From assembly GCF_050296195.1 (NCBI RefSeq), contig NZ_JBNKRB010000019.1: 64,000 bases of DNA. One strand, given 5' to 3'. Every line of letters begins with the position of its first letter. Within the stretch, counting starts at the first letter, position 1. The position numbers and the translations under genes are program-made. Source of the stretch: Gynuella sp050296195. Lineage in GTDB: Bacteria > Pseudomonadota > Gammaproteobacteria > Pseudomonadales > Natronospirillaceae. Below the pieces are notes generated by a model. It did no database searches. It had not been told where the DNA came from and saw nothing but the letters and a program-made list of their open reading frames with translations. Below are positions 1 through 8,648 of this stretch, in pieces.

Positions 1-98
1 ATGCAGTTTATTCTGCACAGCAGTAAACCGAATTAGGAATCAAGATGATCATTTCTGTGTTTTTGCAAGGTATACGTTCAGGCTGTCGCTTTGTTTCT

Positions 99-746
99 AT
101 GCTGTACATTGCATTATTGTCTGTGATTTTACTCAGTGCCTGCGTATCGAACGAGCCCGTCGTCAACACTGCGGCTGGCTCACAGCCTCTGCTCTCCGGC
201 CCCCAGGTTGCCAGCACAATCTCCGAAACCTACACCATTGGGGTTGGCGACACATTACAAATTGACGTATGGAAGAATCCTGAACTGTCGTTGTCAGTAC
301 CTGTCAGGCCGGATGGAAAAATCTCAATGCCGCTGATCGGCGATATCCTGGCAGCCGGACTCACGACGGAAGAACTGACCACATCCATTACCGACTCATT
401 AAAAACCTATCTTAAACAACCACAGGTTTCGATTATTGTCACCAATCCATTTAGCGCAGAATATCAAAGAAGAGTGCGTATCAGTGGAGCAGTCGGAACG
501 CCACTTTCCATCCCATTCCGAAATGGCATTACGGTTCTTGACCTGGTACTACTTGCTGGTGGTACAACAGAATATGCCAATGGTAATGCCGCAAAACTGC
601 ACAGAACAATTGACGGCGTTCTGTCGGTATACCCAATACGCCTGGAAGATATTCTGACCAAGGGTGACCTGAAAACGAATTATGCGCTGATCCCATCAGA
701 TATTGTTACAGTGCCAGAGAAGTCATTTTTCAGCGGCTCCCAATAA
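99..746 (+). CDS. Polysaccharide export lipoprotein (Wza/XrtA-type)
   Basis: Periplasmic/outer-membrane polysaccharide export protein. From the internal ATG chosen here the protein is 215 aa and opens with a short hydrophobic signal ending in a lipobox (LLSAC). An in-frame ATG at 45 would add 18 residues before it. After the lipid-anchor Cys comes a Poly_export domain (starting near GVGDTLQIDVW, with the RPDGKISMPLIG segment typical of the family), then an SLBB-like domain (VRISGAVGTP ... VLDLVLLAGG). It is much shorter than E. coli Wza (about 380 aa) and matches the short exporters of XrtA/PEP-CTERM polysaccharide loci. It is followed by an outer-membrane barrel of the same system. The locus probably continues to the left of the window. 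Confidence 0.85.
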   Translation: MLYIALLSVILLSACVSNEPVVNTAAGSQPLLSGPQVASTISETYTIGVGDTLQIDVWKNPELSLSVPVRPDGKISMPLIGDILAAGLTTEELTTSITDSLKTYLKQPQVSIIVTNPFSAEYQRRVRISGAVGTPLSIPFRNGITVLDLVLLAGGTTEYANGNAAKLHRTIDGVLSVYPIRLEDILTKGDLKTNYALIPSDIVTVPEKSFFSGSQ

Positions 747-870
747 TCTACCCTGAAGGATAACACCATAGGGAGGCATTGAATCAGAGCATCAATGGTG
801 ATTTTCTTTGCCTGTATCACCATCTTCAGGCAGGATAAAAACAAATATGCCGTGACAGAGCCGTACAACA

Positions 871-2115
871 ATGCAGCACATAATTAAAAAAATCACTTTG
901 TTGTCCCCACTAATATTGATTCTGGCTACGCCAAATCTGCAAGCCAGAACCAGTGTCAGTAGCTCAATGAGTATTGGGGGGTACTATATTCAAACCGATC
1001 AAGACAGCCATGAAGAAAGCAGCTCAGGCAATACTGCGGAACTGTTGATCGGCATTAATTCCGAAGGCAATAGTTATCAACTTAACTCGCAATACAGTGG
1101 CAATTATATCGTTGACTACGAAGCTGACCAGTCCAATTTTTTAGCCATTGGCTCAACCAGCCTGACCTTGGGCAACCCAGCTCGTAACTACGGTCTGCAA
1201 TTGCTGCATTCTGCCAGACCGGTAAATCAAAATGACACTCTGGACCCACTGGAACTCGACTTTAACAACACCATAAGTGTCTCACCATTTGCGGGTTTTA
1301 ATGTTGGCCGAAAGACCAACCTGAATGTGTACTCCCGTCATAGCTTTTTGTGGAATACAAATGAAAAACTGAGCGCCCGTGACAACCGCCTGGGTACTAA
1401 CCTGGTACATAATATTTCCGACACACAAAGTGCTAATCTGTTATACCAGCTCAACTACAATGAAAGCTTAGGCGATAATCCAGACAACACCCTGATTCAT
1501 TCTGTTCAGGCTGGTTGGAAACGCCAATCCAGAAAGTTGGAGACCTCTGCATATATTGGTTTTGACTTTACTGACTCTGATAACAGCGATGATACTAAAG
1601 TTGTCACATTTGGATTGCGTGAACGCTATCAGGATACGGACTATTCCTGGTCACTGGGATTTCGCCGCGGCGTAACGACCGAACTTCTGGAAACCACCGA
1701 TACCAATACGGCTGATACCGACACCGAGAACTACCGTAATACAGTTGTGGAGGATCGGCTGACTGTAGAGTTCATCTCAACCATGTTATGTCGCTCATGT
1801 CAGCTCAGTAGTAGCGTTATTGCCATTCGCAGCAATGACTACGATGCCAACGATAAAGATTCCAATCTGTTGTTTAATCTGGGACTGGAACAACGAATTC
1901 AATCTGATACCTCCATTCAATTGAGATATCAAAATACATTGGATTATGCGGGTAGCTGGTTCTACGACCACATATCAACACGAAATACATTTGGCGCAGG
2001 CTTACATTATGTATTTACCCGTAAACTGTCAGCTAATCTGAGTACCGACTATGCAATAGAGGATGAAGATTCTCAGCTGATCGCAACTTTGAGTCTGGCC
2101 TATTTGTTTTATTAA
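871..2115 (+). CDS. Outer-membrane beta-barrel protein of XrtA-type EPS locus
   Basis: 414 aa with an N-terminal signal peptide (cleavage probably after LQA) and alternating-polarity strands along the whole mature chain. It ends in an aromatic residue (LAYLFY), as outer-membrane barrels do. Composition and position next to the export lipoprotein fit the uncharacterised outer-membrane family found in PEP-CTERM/XrtA polysaccharide clusters, which may form or support the export pore. The family assignment is by context and overall look, not a sequence search. A strong hairpin follows the stop codon. The lead gap from the previous gene is 124 bp, with no obvious promoter of its own. Confidence 0.7.
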   Translation: MQHIIKKITLLSPLILILATPNLQARTSVSSSMSIGGYYIQTDQDSHEESSSGNTAELLIGINSEGNSYQLNSQYSGNYIVDYEADQSNFLAIGSTSLTLGNPARNYGLQLLHSARPVNQNDTLDPLELDFNNTISVSPFAGFNVGRKTNLNVYSRHSFLWNTNEKLSARDNRLGTNLVHNISDTQSANLLYQLNYNESLGDNPDNTLIHSVQAGWKRQSRKLETSAYIGFDFTDSDNSDDTKVVTFGLRERYQDTDYSWSLGFRRGVTTELLETTDTNTADTDTENYRNTVVEDRLTVEFISTMLCRSCQLSSSVIAIRSNDYDANDKDSNLLFNLGLEQRIQSDTSIQLRYQNTLDYAGSWFYDHISTRNTFGAGLHYVFTRKLSANLSTDYAIEDEDSQLIATLSLAYLFY

Positions 2116-2125
2116 CAGACGAAAT

Positions 2126-2163
2126 ATCTCCATATTGGGATTACTCACCACCAACATGGAGAT
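2126..2163. terminator. Bidirectional rho-independent terminator
   Basis: Inverted repeat with 13-bp arms (12 of 13 pair: ATCTCCATATTGG / CCAACATGGAGAT) around a 12-nt loop, followed on the plus strand by TATTTAATTTTT. It lies 10 bp after the barrel gene and 15 bp beyond the end of convergent rfbC, so it can serve both. Confidence 0.75.
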
Positions 2164-2178
2164 TATTTAATTTTTACT

Positions 2179-2730
2179 TCAGGCAAATACTTCTGCACTG
2201 GCAAAACTGAGCCCCAAGGCATCTTTGTCAGAAACCTGAATATTCAAACCATCTGAAGGCCACTGAATATTAAGTTTCGCATCATTCCAGACAATGCTTC
2301 TTTCCAGCTCAGGCGCATAAAACTCTGTTGCTTTATAAAGAACAACGGCTGTCTCAGACAACGTTAAGAAGCCATGAGCAAAACCTTCTGGAATCCACAA
2401 CTGCTTTTTGTTTTCTTCAGACAAGACTTCACCCACCCATTGCCCATAAGTTGGCGAGCTTTTGCGAATATCGATGGCAACATCAAAAATACTGCCAGAC
2501 ACCGCGCGCACAAGCTTACCTTGAGCTTTATCCGGCAATTGATAGTGAAGCCCTCGCAACACCCCCTTTGAAGAGCAGGATTGATTATCCTGCCTGAAGG
2601 TCACACTTCGGCCAATCGCCTGCTCAAACACCCGCTGATTAAAGCTCTCATAAAAGTAACCGCGACTGTCGCCAAACACTCTGGGCTCAAACAGTTTGAC
2701 ATCGTTAATATCTAGTGGGGTGATTTGCAT
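2179..2730 (-). CDS. rfbC: dTDP-4-dehydrorhamnose 3,5-epimerase
   Basis: 183 aa, normal for RmlC. It epimerises dTDP-4-keto-6-deoxyglucose at C3 and C5 on the route to dTDP-L-rhamnose in the cytoplasm. Visible family marks are the N-terminal ITPLDINDVKLFEPRVFGD with GYFYESFN, the RQDNQSCSSKGVLRGLHYQ segment carrying the catalytic His, and IWIPEGFAHGFLTLS-type sequence (here LWIPEGFAHGF). Last gene of the rfbBDAC operon, directly abutting rfbA. Confidence 0.95.
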   Translation of the reverse strand: MQITPLDINDVKLFEPRVFGDSRGYFYESFNQRVFEQAIGRSVTFRQDNQSCSSKGVLRGLHYQLPDKAQGKLVRAVSGSIFDVAIDIRKSSPTYGQWVGEVLSEENKKQLWIPEGFAHGFLTLSETAVVLYKATEFYAPELERSIVWNDAKLNIQWPSDGLNIQVSDKDALGLSFASAEVFA

Positions 2731-3609
2731 TTAAAATGCCTCTTCTTCAAGAACTTTCAACAAATACTGGCCGTATCCATTTTTTTTCATTGTCAACGCC
2801 TGGCTTTCCAGAGCATTGGCAGAAATCCACTGACTCCGATAGGCCACTTCTTCAGGACACGCAATTTTAAGTCCCTGGCGTTTTTCCAACGTGGCAATAT
2901 ATTGGCCCGCCTCCAGCAAAGAATCATGCGTACCGGTATCGAGCCAGGCATATCCGCGCCCCATAATTTCTACTCGCAGTTGTTGCTGCTTCAAATACAG
3001 CAAGTTGAGATCTGTAATTTCCAATTCACCACGCGGAGATGGTTTCAGTGACTTTGCCAACTCAACAACCTGTTCATCATAAAAATAGAGTCCGGTTACG
3101 GCATAGCTGGATTTGGGTTTGGCAGGTTTCTCTTCAATGGATAACACCTGCCCCTGCTTATCGAACTCTGCAACACCATATCTCTCAGGATCATGAACAT
3201 GATAAGCAAATACTGATGCACCTTCTTCCACCGCATCAGCGCTTTTCAACAGTTTATAGAAATCATGACCATAAAATATATTGTCTCCCAACACCAACGC
3301 AGAGCTGTGCCCCTTCAGAAATGTCTCACCAATCAGAAAAGCCTGCGCCAGACCATCTGGAGATGGCTGTACTTCATAGTGAATTTCAATACCCCATTGA
3401 CTGCCATCCCCCAGTAACTGCTTGAACCTGGGTGTATCCATCGGTGTCGAAATAATCAGAATCTCTCTGATACCACTTAACATAAGCGTCGTCAGAGGAT
3501 AATAAATCATGGGTTTGTCATAGACGGGTAACAACTGCTTCGATACCGCCAGCGTTGCCGGATGCAGTCGCGTACCTGCTCCACCAGCCAGAATAATACC
3601 TTTTCTCAT
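2731..3609 (-). CDS. rfbA: Glucose-1-phosphate thymidylyltransferase
   Basis: 292 aa, full length. It makes dTDP-glucose from dTTP and glucose-1-phosphate. The N-terminal nucleotidyltransferase signature GGAGTRLHPATLAVSKQLLP and the PMIYYPLTTLMLSGI segment are both present, as are VLGDNIFYGHDF and the EEKPAKPKS loop. Third gene of rfbBDAC. Three bases separate it from rfbD, and its stop abuts rfbC, so translation is probably coupled. Confidence 0.96.
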   Translation of the reverse strand: MRKGIILAGGAGTRLHPATLAVSKQLLPVYDKPMIYYPLTTLMLSGIREILIISTPMDTPRFKQLLGDGSQWGIEIHYEVQPSPDGLAQAFLIGETFLKGHSSALVLGDNIFYGHDFYKLLKSADAVEEGASVFAYHVHDPERYGVAEFDKQGQVLSIEEKPAKPKSSYAVTGLYFYDEQVVELAKSLKPSPRGELEITDLNLLYLKQQQLRVEIMGRGYAWLDTGTHDSLLEAGQYIATLEKRQGLKIACPEEVAYRSQWISANALESQALTMKKNGYGQYLLKVLEEEAF

Positions 3610-3612
3610 TTT

Positions 3613-4521
3613 TCATTTACCTCCCTGAAGACAGATTTCATGTATGGCCTTATCTGCATGCACCTTCCAGTCAGGCATAACCAGATTAAAATTCTGACAA
3701 ATCCTGGAGGTGTCTAATCGTGAATTTAGTGGCCTTTGAGCAGCACTGTCGTATTCGGCCGTACTGATAGCCGTTAGAGCACTATCATTGATCGTTAACA
3801 TCATCCCCATATCTCTGGCCCGGGAAAAAATATACCGGGCAAAGTCCAGCCAGGATATTTCCCCATCAGGCACCAGGTGATAGATACCGCTCAACTCAGC
3901 CCAACGGGCACGGTCTGTTTGTCTGATATGATACAGGGTCAATGCGGTTACCTGAGCAATGAACTCTGCACTGGTCGGGACACCAACCTGATCATGAATA
4001 ATCGAAAGTTGATCCCGCTGCTGACCAAGACGCAACATTGTCCGTATAAAATTCGCTCCGCGACTGGCATAGACCCAACTGACGCGAAATAACAAATGAT
4101 GGCATCCAGACTCTGCAACAGCCTGTTCGCCAGACAATTTCGATTGACCATATACGTTTAACGGCCCGGTATCATCCCCTTCGTCATAAGGGCCCGGTTT
4201 CGTGCCGTCAAATACATAGTCTGTAGAGTAATGGACAAACCATCCTTTCAGTTCCGCCATCACTCTGGCCATGACAGCTACCGCGTCGGCATTAATTTTT
4301 TGCGCCAACGCCACTTCAGTTTCGGCTTTGTCCACTGCCGTATAAGCTGCTGCATTGACCAGAATGTCCGGCTTCTCACGATAAAGCATCGCAGCCAAGG
4401 CATCACAGTCAATCAAATCAATCTCCTGGCGCCCCCAGACAATCAACTCACCCAGCGGGGCAAGTGAGCGTTGCAACTCCCATCCAACCTGGCCGTCTTT
4501 TCCCAACAATATGATTTTCAT
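3613..4521 (-). CDS. rfbD: dTDP-4-dehydrorhamnose reductase
   Basis: 302 aa SDR-family enzyme that performs the last, NAD(P)H-dependent step to dTDP-L-rhamnose. The nucleotide-binding GKDGQVGWEL is at the N-terminus, VNAAAYTAVDKAE follows, and the catalytic YGQSKLSGE (YxxxK) sits near the middle. Its start codon overlaps the rfbB stop (ATGA), so the two are translationally coupled. Confidence 0.95.
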   Translation of the reverse strand: MKIILLGKDGQVGWELQRSLAPLGELIVWGRQEIDLIDCDALAAMLYREKPDILVNAAAYTAVDKAETEVALAQKINADAVAVMARVMAELKGWFVHYSTDYVFDGTKPGPYDEGDDTGPLNVYGQSKLSGEQAVAESGCHHLLFRVSWVYASRGANFIRTMLRLGQQRDQLSIIHDQVGVPTSAEFIAQVTALTLYHIRQTDRARWAELSGIYHLVPDGEISWLDFARYIFSRARDMGMMLTINDSALTAISTAEYDSAAQRPLNSRLDTSRICQNFNLVMPDWKVHADKAIHEICLQGGK

Positions 4522-5567
4522 GAGTACTGTTTGTCCACCCAGTTGCGATACTCACCACTGGTTACCTGCGTAACCCAGTCCTGGTTTGCAAGGTACCACT
4601 GGACAGTTTTGCGCAACCCCGTCGCAATGGTCTCAGACGGCTCCCAATCGAGTTCGCGCTTAATTTTACTGGCATCGATAGCATAGCGCTGGTCATGTCC
4701 GGGACGGTCTTTCACAAACGTGATCAGTTCTGAGTATGACTGCGTTTTTGGAACCAGTTCGTCCAAGGTCGCGCAAATCTGCCTAACCAAATCAATATTA
4801 CGCTGCTCAGCGTTACCACCAATATTGTAAGACTCACCGACAGTTCCCTTGGTAACCGCCAGATAGAGGGCTCGGGCATGATCATCCACATACAGCCAGT
4901 CCCGTACTTGAGAACCATTGCCATATATCGGCAATGATTTACCATTCAATGCATTCAGAATAACCAGTGGGATCAATTTTTCAGGAAAGTGATAAGGACC
5001 ATAATTATTAGAGCAATTGGTAAGAATCGTCGGAAGCTGATAGGTTTTGTGCCAAGCTCTGACCAAGTGATCGGCAGATGCTTTGCTAGCAGAATAGGGG
5101 GAGTTTGGCTTGTAACGGGTCGTTTCGGTAAATAGTCCTTCTGCTCCCAGCGAGCCAAATACTTCATCAGTGGAAATCTGATGGTAACGAAATGTTGCTG
5201 CTTTTTCGTCCGGCAGAGAACGCCAGTACTCAAGCGCAACCTGCAACATGACATAGGTGCCAATGATATTGGTCTGAATAAATTCAAGCGGTCCGAGAAT
5301 AGAGCGATCCACGTGTGATTCCGCGGCCAGATTCATGATGTAGTCAGGCTCAAAATCAGTCACGATTGCTTTAATACCGGCTTCATCTTTGATATCAGCC
5401 TGAACAAACTGATATCGGCCGTTATCTGCGACCTCTGTAAGGTTAGCAAGATTACCAGCATAAGTGAGAGCATCCAGACACAGCACTTCATGTTCTGTCT
5501 CTTTAAGCAGGTACCGAACCAGCGCAGATCCAATAAACCCGGCACCACCCGTTACGATAAACTTCAT
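4518..5567 (-). CDS. rfbB: dTDP-glucose 4,6-dehydratase
   Basis: First gene of the rhamnose operon. It converts dTDP-glucose to dTDP-4-keto-6-deoxyglucose using bound NAD+. Rossmann motif GGAGFIGSALVRYLL, substrate loop NLAAESHVDRSI and catalytic YSASKASADHLVRAWH are all present. I start at the ATG giving MKFIVTGG, which places the Rossmann strand at the usual distance from the N-terminus (349 aa). An ATG three codons upstream (5576) is possible. A sigma-70-like promoter lies just upstream. Confidence 0.95.
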   Translation of the reverse strand: MKFIVTGGAGFIGSALVRYLLKETEHEVLCLDALTYAGNLANLTEVADNGRYQFVQADIKDEAGIKAIVTDFEPDYIMNLAAESHVDRSILGPLEFIQTNIIGTYVMLQVALEYWRSLPDEKAATFRYHQISTDEVFGSLGAEGLFTETTRYKPNSPYSASKASADHLVRAWHKTYQLPTILTNCSNNYGPYHFPEKLIPLVILNALNGKSLPIYGNGSQVRDWLYVDDHARALYLAVTKGTVGESYNIGGNAEQRNIDLVRQICATLDELVPKTQSYSELITFVKDRPGHDQRYAIDASKIKRELDWEPSETIATGLRKTVQWYLANQDWVTQVTSGEYRNWVDKQYS

Positions 5568-5597
5568 TTTCAGCATCCTTCAATCATGTTTATACCT

Positions 5598-5626
5598 ATT
5601 AAATGATACTGACATGCACAGGTCAA
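5598..5626 (-). promoter_or_regulatory. Sigma-70-like promoter of rfbBDAC
   Basis: Read on the minus strand: TTGACC, a 17-bp spacer, then TTTAAT. Each hexamer has five of six consensus bases. It lies about 30 bp before the rfbB start codon. Prediction from sequence only. Confidence 0.5.
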
Positions 5627-5707
5627 AGCCTTCCGGTCAGAAATAAGAATAAGAAAATGTGGCCAAACAGCCTGGGTAGAGTGTTACTTTTTTGCACACA
5701 AGATAAA

Positions 5708-5723
5708 TGTGATTTTTCTCACA
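5708..5723. promoter_or_regulatory. CRP/Vfr-like binding site
   Basis: TGTGA-TTTTTC-TCACA: both half sites match the CRP-family consensus exactly with the standard 6-bp spacer. It lies about 82 bp upstream of the rfbB promoter and about 105 bp upstream of the sigma-54-like element, so it could act on either side. Confidence 0.5.
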
Positions 5724-5731
5724 ATTTGCGA

Positions 5732-5750
5732 GTGTCGAAAGTTTTGACAC
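5732..5750. promoter_or_regulatory. Imperfect 19-bp palindrome, possible operator
   Basis: GTGTCGAAAGTTTTGACAC: 9-bp arms pairing at 8 of 9 positions around a central G. Size and symmetry fit a dimeric regulator. The protein that would bind is unknown. Confidence 0.35.
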
Positions 5751-5812
5751 TTTGAGCTTCCAAGTTTTCTCAAAATTACGTAAACCATTGATATTATTGA
5801 GTTTTATTTTTA

Positions 5813-5828
5813 TGGCCATAAAATTGCT
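5813..5828 (+). promoter_or_regulatory. Sigma-54-like promoter of the small PEP-CTERM-like gene
   Basis: TGGCCATAAAATTGCT has the invariant GG and GC dinucleotides with exactly 10 bp between them, and TTGC in the -12 element. It departs from the TGGCAC consensus at two bases. Transcription would start near 5839, about 80 bp before the gene. PEP-CTERM genes of several bacteria are known to depend on RpoN, which fits. Confidence 0.45.
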
Positions 5829-5918
5829 TATAAAAACCGTGCGTGACCAATGAGGAATCAGAGAAGCCTCGCTTTTTGAACGCTACATTTATTCAGAACA
5901 AGGGAAAGGTGTTACGAA

Positions 5919-6233
5919 ATGAAACTCATACCAGCGTTTATCGTAATTGCAATTTTTTACGGCATCATGATCGCAGGTACGTCACAAGCATCAGTCTCAG
6001 GGAAGATGTTTAGTAAAGAACTGCCGCTGTCTGAGCAGACTACTAAGAATAATGCCCCTGTGATGCTGGCCAGTACCAGCTTAAACAATGACATTATCGA
6101 CGCAGATTCTTTTGCTAAGACCAACAATAATTCCGGAGCATTGGCGAATACGCCTGTTTCAGCTTCTACGGCACTAAGCCTGTTGGGGTTAGGTCTAATA
6201 GGTTTTGTTGCAATCAGTCGCCGTCGTAGTTAA
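5919..6233 (+). CDS. Small secreted protein with PEP-CTERM-like C-terminus
   Basis: 104 aa, with an AAGGTG-type ribosome site a few bases upstream. The N-terminus is a signal peptide (hydrophobic run, cleavage near SQA-SVS). The middle is low-complexity, rich in Asn/Ser/Thr/Ala. The C-terminus is a sorting-tag look-alike: PVSASTALSLLG, then GLGLIGFVAI, then SRRRS. The transmembrane helix and Arg cluster fit PEP-CTERM proteins, but the Pro-Glu-Pro is absent (VSAST in its place). Nearby XrtA-type polysaccharide genes and the sigma-54-like promoter support a surface role linked to exopolysaccharide. It may instead be an unprocessed membrane-anchored protein. Confidence 0.6.
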   Translation: MKLIPAFIVIAIFYGIMIAGTSQASVSGKMFSKELPLSEQTTKNNAPVMLASTSLNNDIIDADSFAKTNNNSGALANTPVSASTALSLLGLGLIGFVAISRRRS

Positions 6234-6287
6234 CGGCTGATTTTGACTGATATATTCTTTTAATAATAAACGTAGATCGTGATTTTA

Positions 6288-6322
6288 AAAGCGCCCGGCA
6301 AGGTTATCCTGCCGGGCGCTTT
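6288..6322 (+). terminator. Rho-independent terminator
   Basis: Perfect 13-bp stem AAAGCGCCCGGCA / TGCCGGGCGCTTT with a 9-nt loop, 54 bp after the small PEP-CTERM-like gene. The arms themselves supply the A and T tracts. Confidence 0.85.
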
Positions 6323-6545
6323 GCTATGTCCCGCCCCTAACACCGCCATATTCATGGCAGTTCAATACCATTCTCTACTGTCGATATATTTGACCACTCT
6401 CGATAGCACCTGTTTTATACCGACTCCTCCGAATCTCAGCACTATCGCACAAACCAACATCCAGCAGCCAATGGCCAGCTCCATTATTAATGTCGCCTAA
6501 ATTAGTCATGTTTCTTTATTTGTCATTTTTAAATTGACAAATAAC

Positions 6546-6573
6546 TTGATACCAGAATTTTCCTTTTTATATA
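6546..6573 (+). promoter_or_regulatory. Candidate sigma-70 promoter of glmU operon
   Basis: TTGATA, a 16-bp spacer, then TATATA, about 35 bp before the glmU start. A TTGACA just upstream (6534) has no good -10 partner. Weak to moderate call. Confidence 0.35.
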
Positions 6574-6606
6574 GAATGTTACCAATACTTACCAGGACAA
6601 GAATTC

Positions 6607-7983
6607 ATGACAATTGAAACTGTTATCCTCGCAGCCGGCCAGGGCACCAGAATGCGCTCCAAGCTGCCCAAAGTGCTGCAGCCGATTGCGGGTAAAGCGA
6701 TGGTGGAATATGTCATCGACACAGCCAATACCATCAGCCATTGTGTCTACTTGGTGGTGGGCCATCAGGCTGAAGCGGTCAAATTACACTTGAACCATCG
6801 CTCCGTCAGCTTCGTGCTTCAAGAGCAGCAACTGGGAACCGGTCATGCTTTAGCCCAGGCGTTGCCAGAACTGAAAGAGGAATCCGTGGCACTTGTTTTG
6901 TACGGTGACGTGCCATTCGTTCAACCTGAAACGGTCCAACAATTAACCACTCTGGCAACACAAAAGGATACACTGTGCCTGTTAACAACCTATCCTGACG
7001 ATCCCACCGGTTACGGCAGAATTATTCGTAACGACCAGCAACAGGTTATTGCGATTGTGGAGCATAAAGACGCAACCACTGACCAGCTCCAGATTCGCGA
7101 AGTTAACTCTGGTATTCTTGCGGTTCCTGTCAAACATCTTAAAACGTGGTTGCCAGCTCTCAGCAACCAGAACAGTCAACAGGAATATTACCTGACAGAT
7201 ATTGTTGCCATGGCCGTCGCTGCCAATCTGGAAATTGCCACAGTCCATCCTCAGTATCTCGAAGAGACACTGGGAATTAATGACCGCTTGCAGCAGGCAA
7301 CCCTGGAACGTTGGTATCAAAAGCAACAGACAAAACAATTGATGAGTGCCGGTGTGAGCTGCGCTGACCCCGACAGAGTAGATATCCGCGGTCAGGTTAT
7401 TGCCGGACAGGACGTATTCATCGACGTAAACAATGTCTTTGAAGGTAACGTTAGTATGGGCGATGGAGTCCGTATTGGTCCCAACTGCTATATCCGCAAT
7501 GCCATTATTGGAGACAACGTTGATATCCGGGCCAACAGTGTCATAGAAGATGCAGAAATCGGCGCTGACTCTATGATCGGCCCGTTTGCACGTATACGGC
7601 CAGACACCAGGCTGGCCCCCGGTGTACATATCGGAAATTTCGTTGAAATCAAAAAATCCAACGTCAGTAGTGGTAGCAAAATCAATCACCTGACCTATAT
7701 CGGTGATGCCGATATAGGCAGTGGTGTGAATATCGGTGCCGGCACGATTACCTGCAATTACGACGGCGTGAATAAATTCCGGACGACAATCGCTGACGGA
7801 GTTTTTGTCGGATCTAATTCAACGCTGGTGGCACCGGTTCAACTCAATAACGAATCGTTTATCGCTGCCGGCTCAGTCATTACGCAAGCTACAGAAGCAG
7901 GGAAATTAACCATTGCCCGTAGTCGTCAACAAACCATCGACAACTGGAAAAGACCGACAAAAAACAGAGGTGAGGACAAATGA
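6607..7983 (+). CDS. glmU: Bifunctional GlcNAc-1-phosphate uridyltransferase / GlcN-1-P acetyltransferase
   Basis: 458 aa, close to E. coli GlmU (456). It makes UDP-GlcNAc, the precursor of peptidoglycan, LPS and many exopolysaccharides. The N-terminal uridyltransferase half starts with LAAGQGTRMRSKLPKVL and has YGDVPF. From about residue 250 the chain is a left-handed beta-helix of hexapeptide repeats (IGPNCYIRNAIIGDNVDIRA and similar), with GAGTITCNYDG near the acetyl-CoA site. It overlaps the next gene by 4 bp (ATGA). Confidence 0.97.
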   Translation: MTIETVILAAGQGTRMRSKLPKVLQPIAGKAMVEYVIDTANTISHCVYLVVGHQAEAVKLHLNHRSVSFVLQEQQLGTGHALAQALPELKEESVALVLYGDVPFVQPETVQQLTTLATQKDTLCLLTTYPDDPTGYGRIIRNDQQQVIAIVEHKDATTDQLQIREVNSGILAVPVKHLKTWLPALSNQNSQQEYYLTDIVAMAVAANLEIATVHPQYLEETLGINDRLQQATLERWYQKQQTKQLMSAGVSCADPDRVDIRGQVIAGQDVFIDVNNVFEGNVSMGDGVRIGPNCYIRNAIIGDNVDIRANSVIEDAEIGADSMIGPFARIRPDTRLAPGVHIGNFVEIKKSNVSSGSKINHLTYIGDADIGSGVNIGAGTITCNYDGVNKFRTTIADGVFVGSNSTLVAPVQLNNESFIAAGSVITQATEAGKLTIARSRQQTIDNWKRPTKNRGEDK

Positions 7984-8633
7984 ACAAAGCCGTACTGTTT
8001 GACTGTGATGGGGTACTCGTCGATACCGAGCGCCTAGCTAACGACATTAATGTCGACCTGCTACAGGAAGCCGGAATCAGTATCACTCACCAGGAGTGCA
8101 GGACTCATTTTCTGGGCAAGACCGGCGACCAGATTAGAGAGTGGGTAACTCAAACGTATGGTTATCTGCCTGATAATCTACTGGAAAGTAACGGTGAATG
8201 GCGTAAGCGCTTTTATCAAAAGCTGCATGAAGAAGACTTGATCATTGCCGGTATCGAAGAGCTGCTTGGCAATTTGAAAGTTGATATTGCTGTGGTAACC
8301 AATTCCTCCCTGCCGGAACTGACCTATAAACTCGAACAGACTGGCTTGAATCGATACTTTCCCGCGCACAGATGCTTCAGTGGGGTTGATCTAAACATGC
8401 CCAAACCAAACCCAGGAGCCTATCTTGCGGCAGCCAATGCCCTGGCCATCAAGCCCGAGCATTGTATTGTCATCGAAGACAGCCCACCTGGCGTGACAGC
8501 CGGCGTGGCAGCAGGGATGACCGTTTTGGGCTTCAGTTACGAGCAGGAATTCGAACCTTTATTCAATGCGGGTGCTCATCACTGTTTCAGCGATATACCC
8601 ACTCTCAGCACCCAACTTTATCAATATTTATAA
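7980..8633 (+). CDS. HAD-family sugar phosphatase / phosphoglucomutase-like hydrolase
   Basis: 217 aa HAD hydrolase of the beta-phosphoglucomutase-like group. Motif I is FDCDGVLVDTE (nucleophile and acid Asp), motif II is VVTNSS, motif III is the Lys in MPKPNPGAYL, and motif IV is VIEDSPPGV. All catalytic residues are present. It sits between glmU and glmS, overlapping the first by 4 bp and 15 bp before the second, so it may act on a hexose or hexosamine phosphate of that pathway. The substrate cannot be read from sequence. Confidence 0.85.
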   Translation: MNKAVLFDCDGVLVDTERLANDINVDLLQEAGISITHQECRTHFLGKTGDQIREWVTQTYGYLPDNLLESNGEWRKRFYQKLHEEDLIIAGIEELLGNLKVDIAVVTNSSLPELTYKLEQTGLNRYFPAHRCFSGVDLNMPKPNPGAYLAAANALAIKPEHCIVIEDSPPGVTAGVAAGMTVLGFSYEQEFEPLFNAGAHHCFSDIPTLSTQLYQYL

Positions 8634-8648
8634 TTTCAGGAGATCACT

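Larger units (their letters stand above)
5577..5918. other. Intergenic regulatory region between rfbB and the small PEP-CTERM-like gene
   Basis: AT-rich 342-bp divergent region without a gene. It holds the rfbB promoter, a CRP/Vfr-like palindrome, a second dyad and a sigma-54-like promoter, each listed separately. The density of candidate sites suggests that both divergent units are regulated. Confidence 0.6.
6234..6606. other. Intergenic region before glmU
   Basis: Holds the terminator of the preceding gene and a candidate glmU promoter. Between about 6330 and 6530 I see no gene, repeat or RNA structure that I can support. Confidence 0.5.

Noticed and set aside
6982..7689. 235-codon open frame on the minus strand inside glmU
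   Set aside because: Fully antisense to an intact, highly conserved gene; no family-like motif and no ribosome site. A frame shadow.
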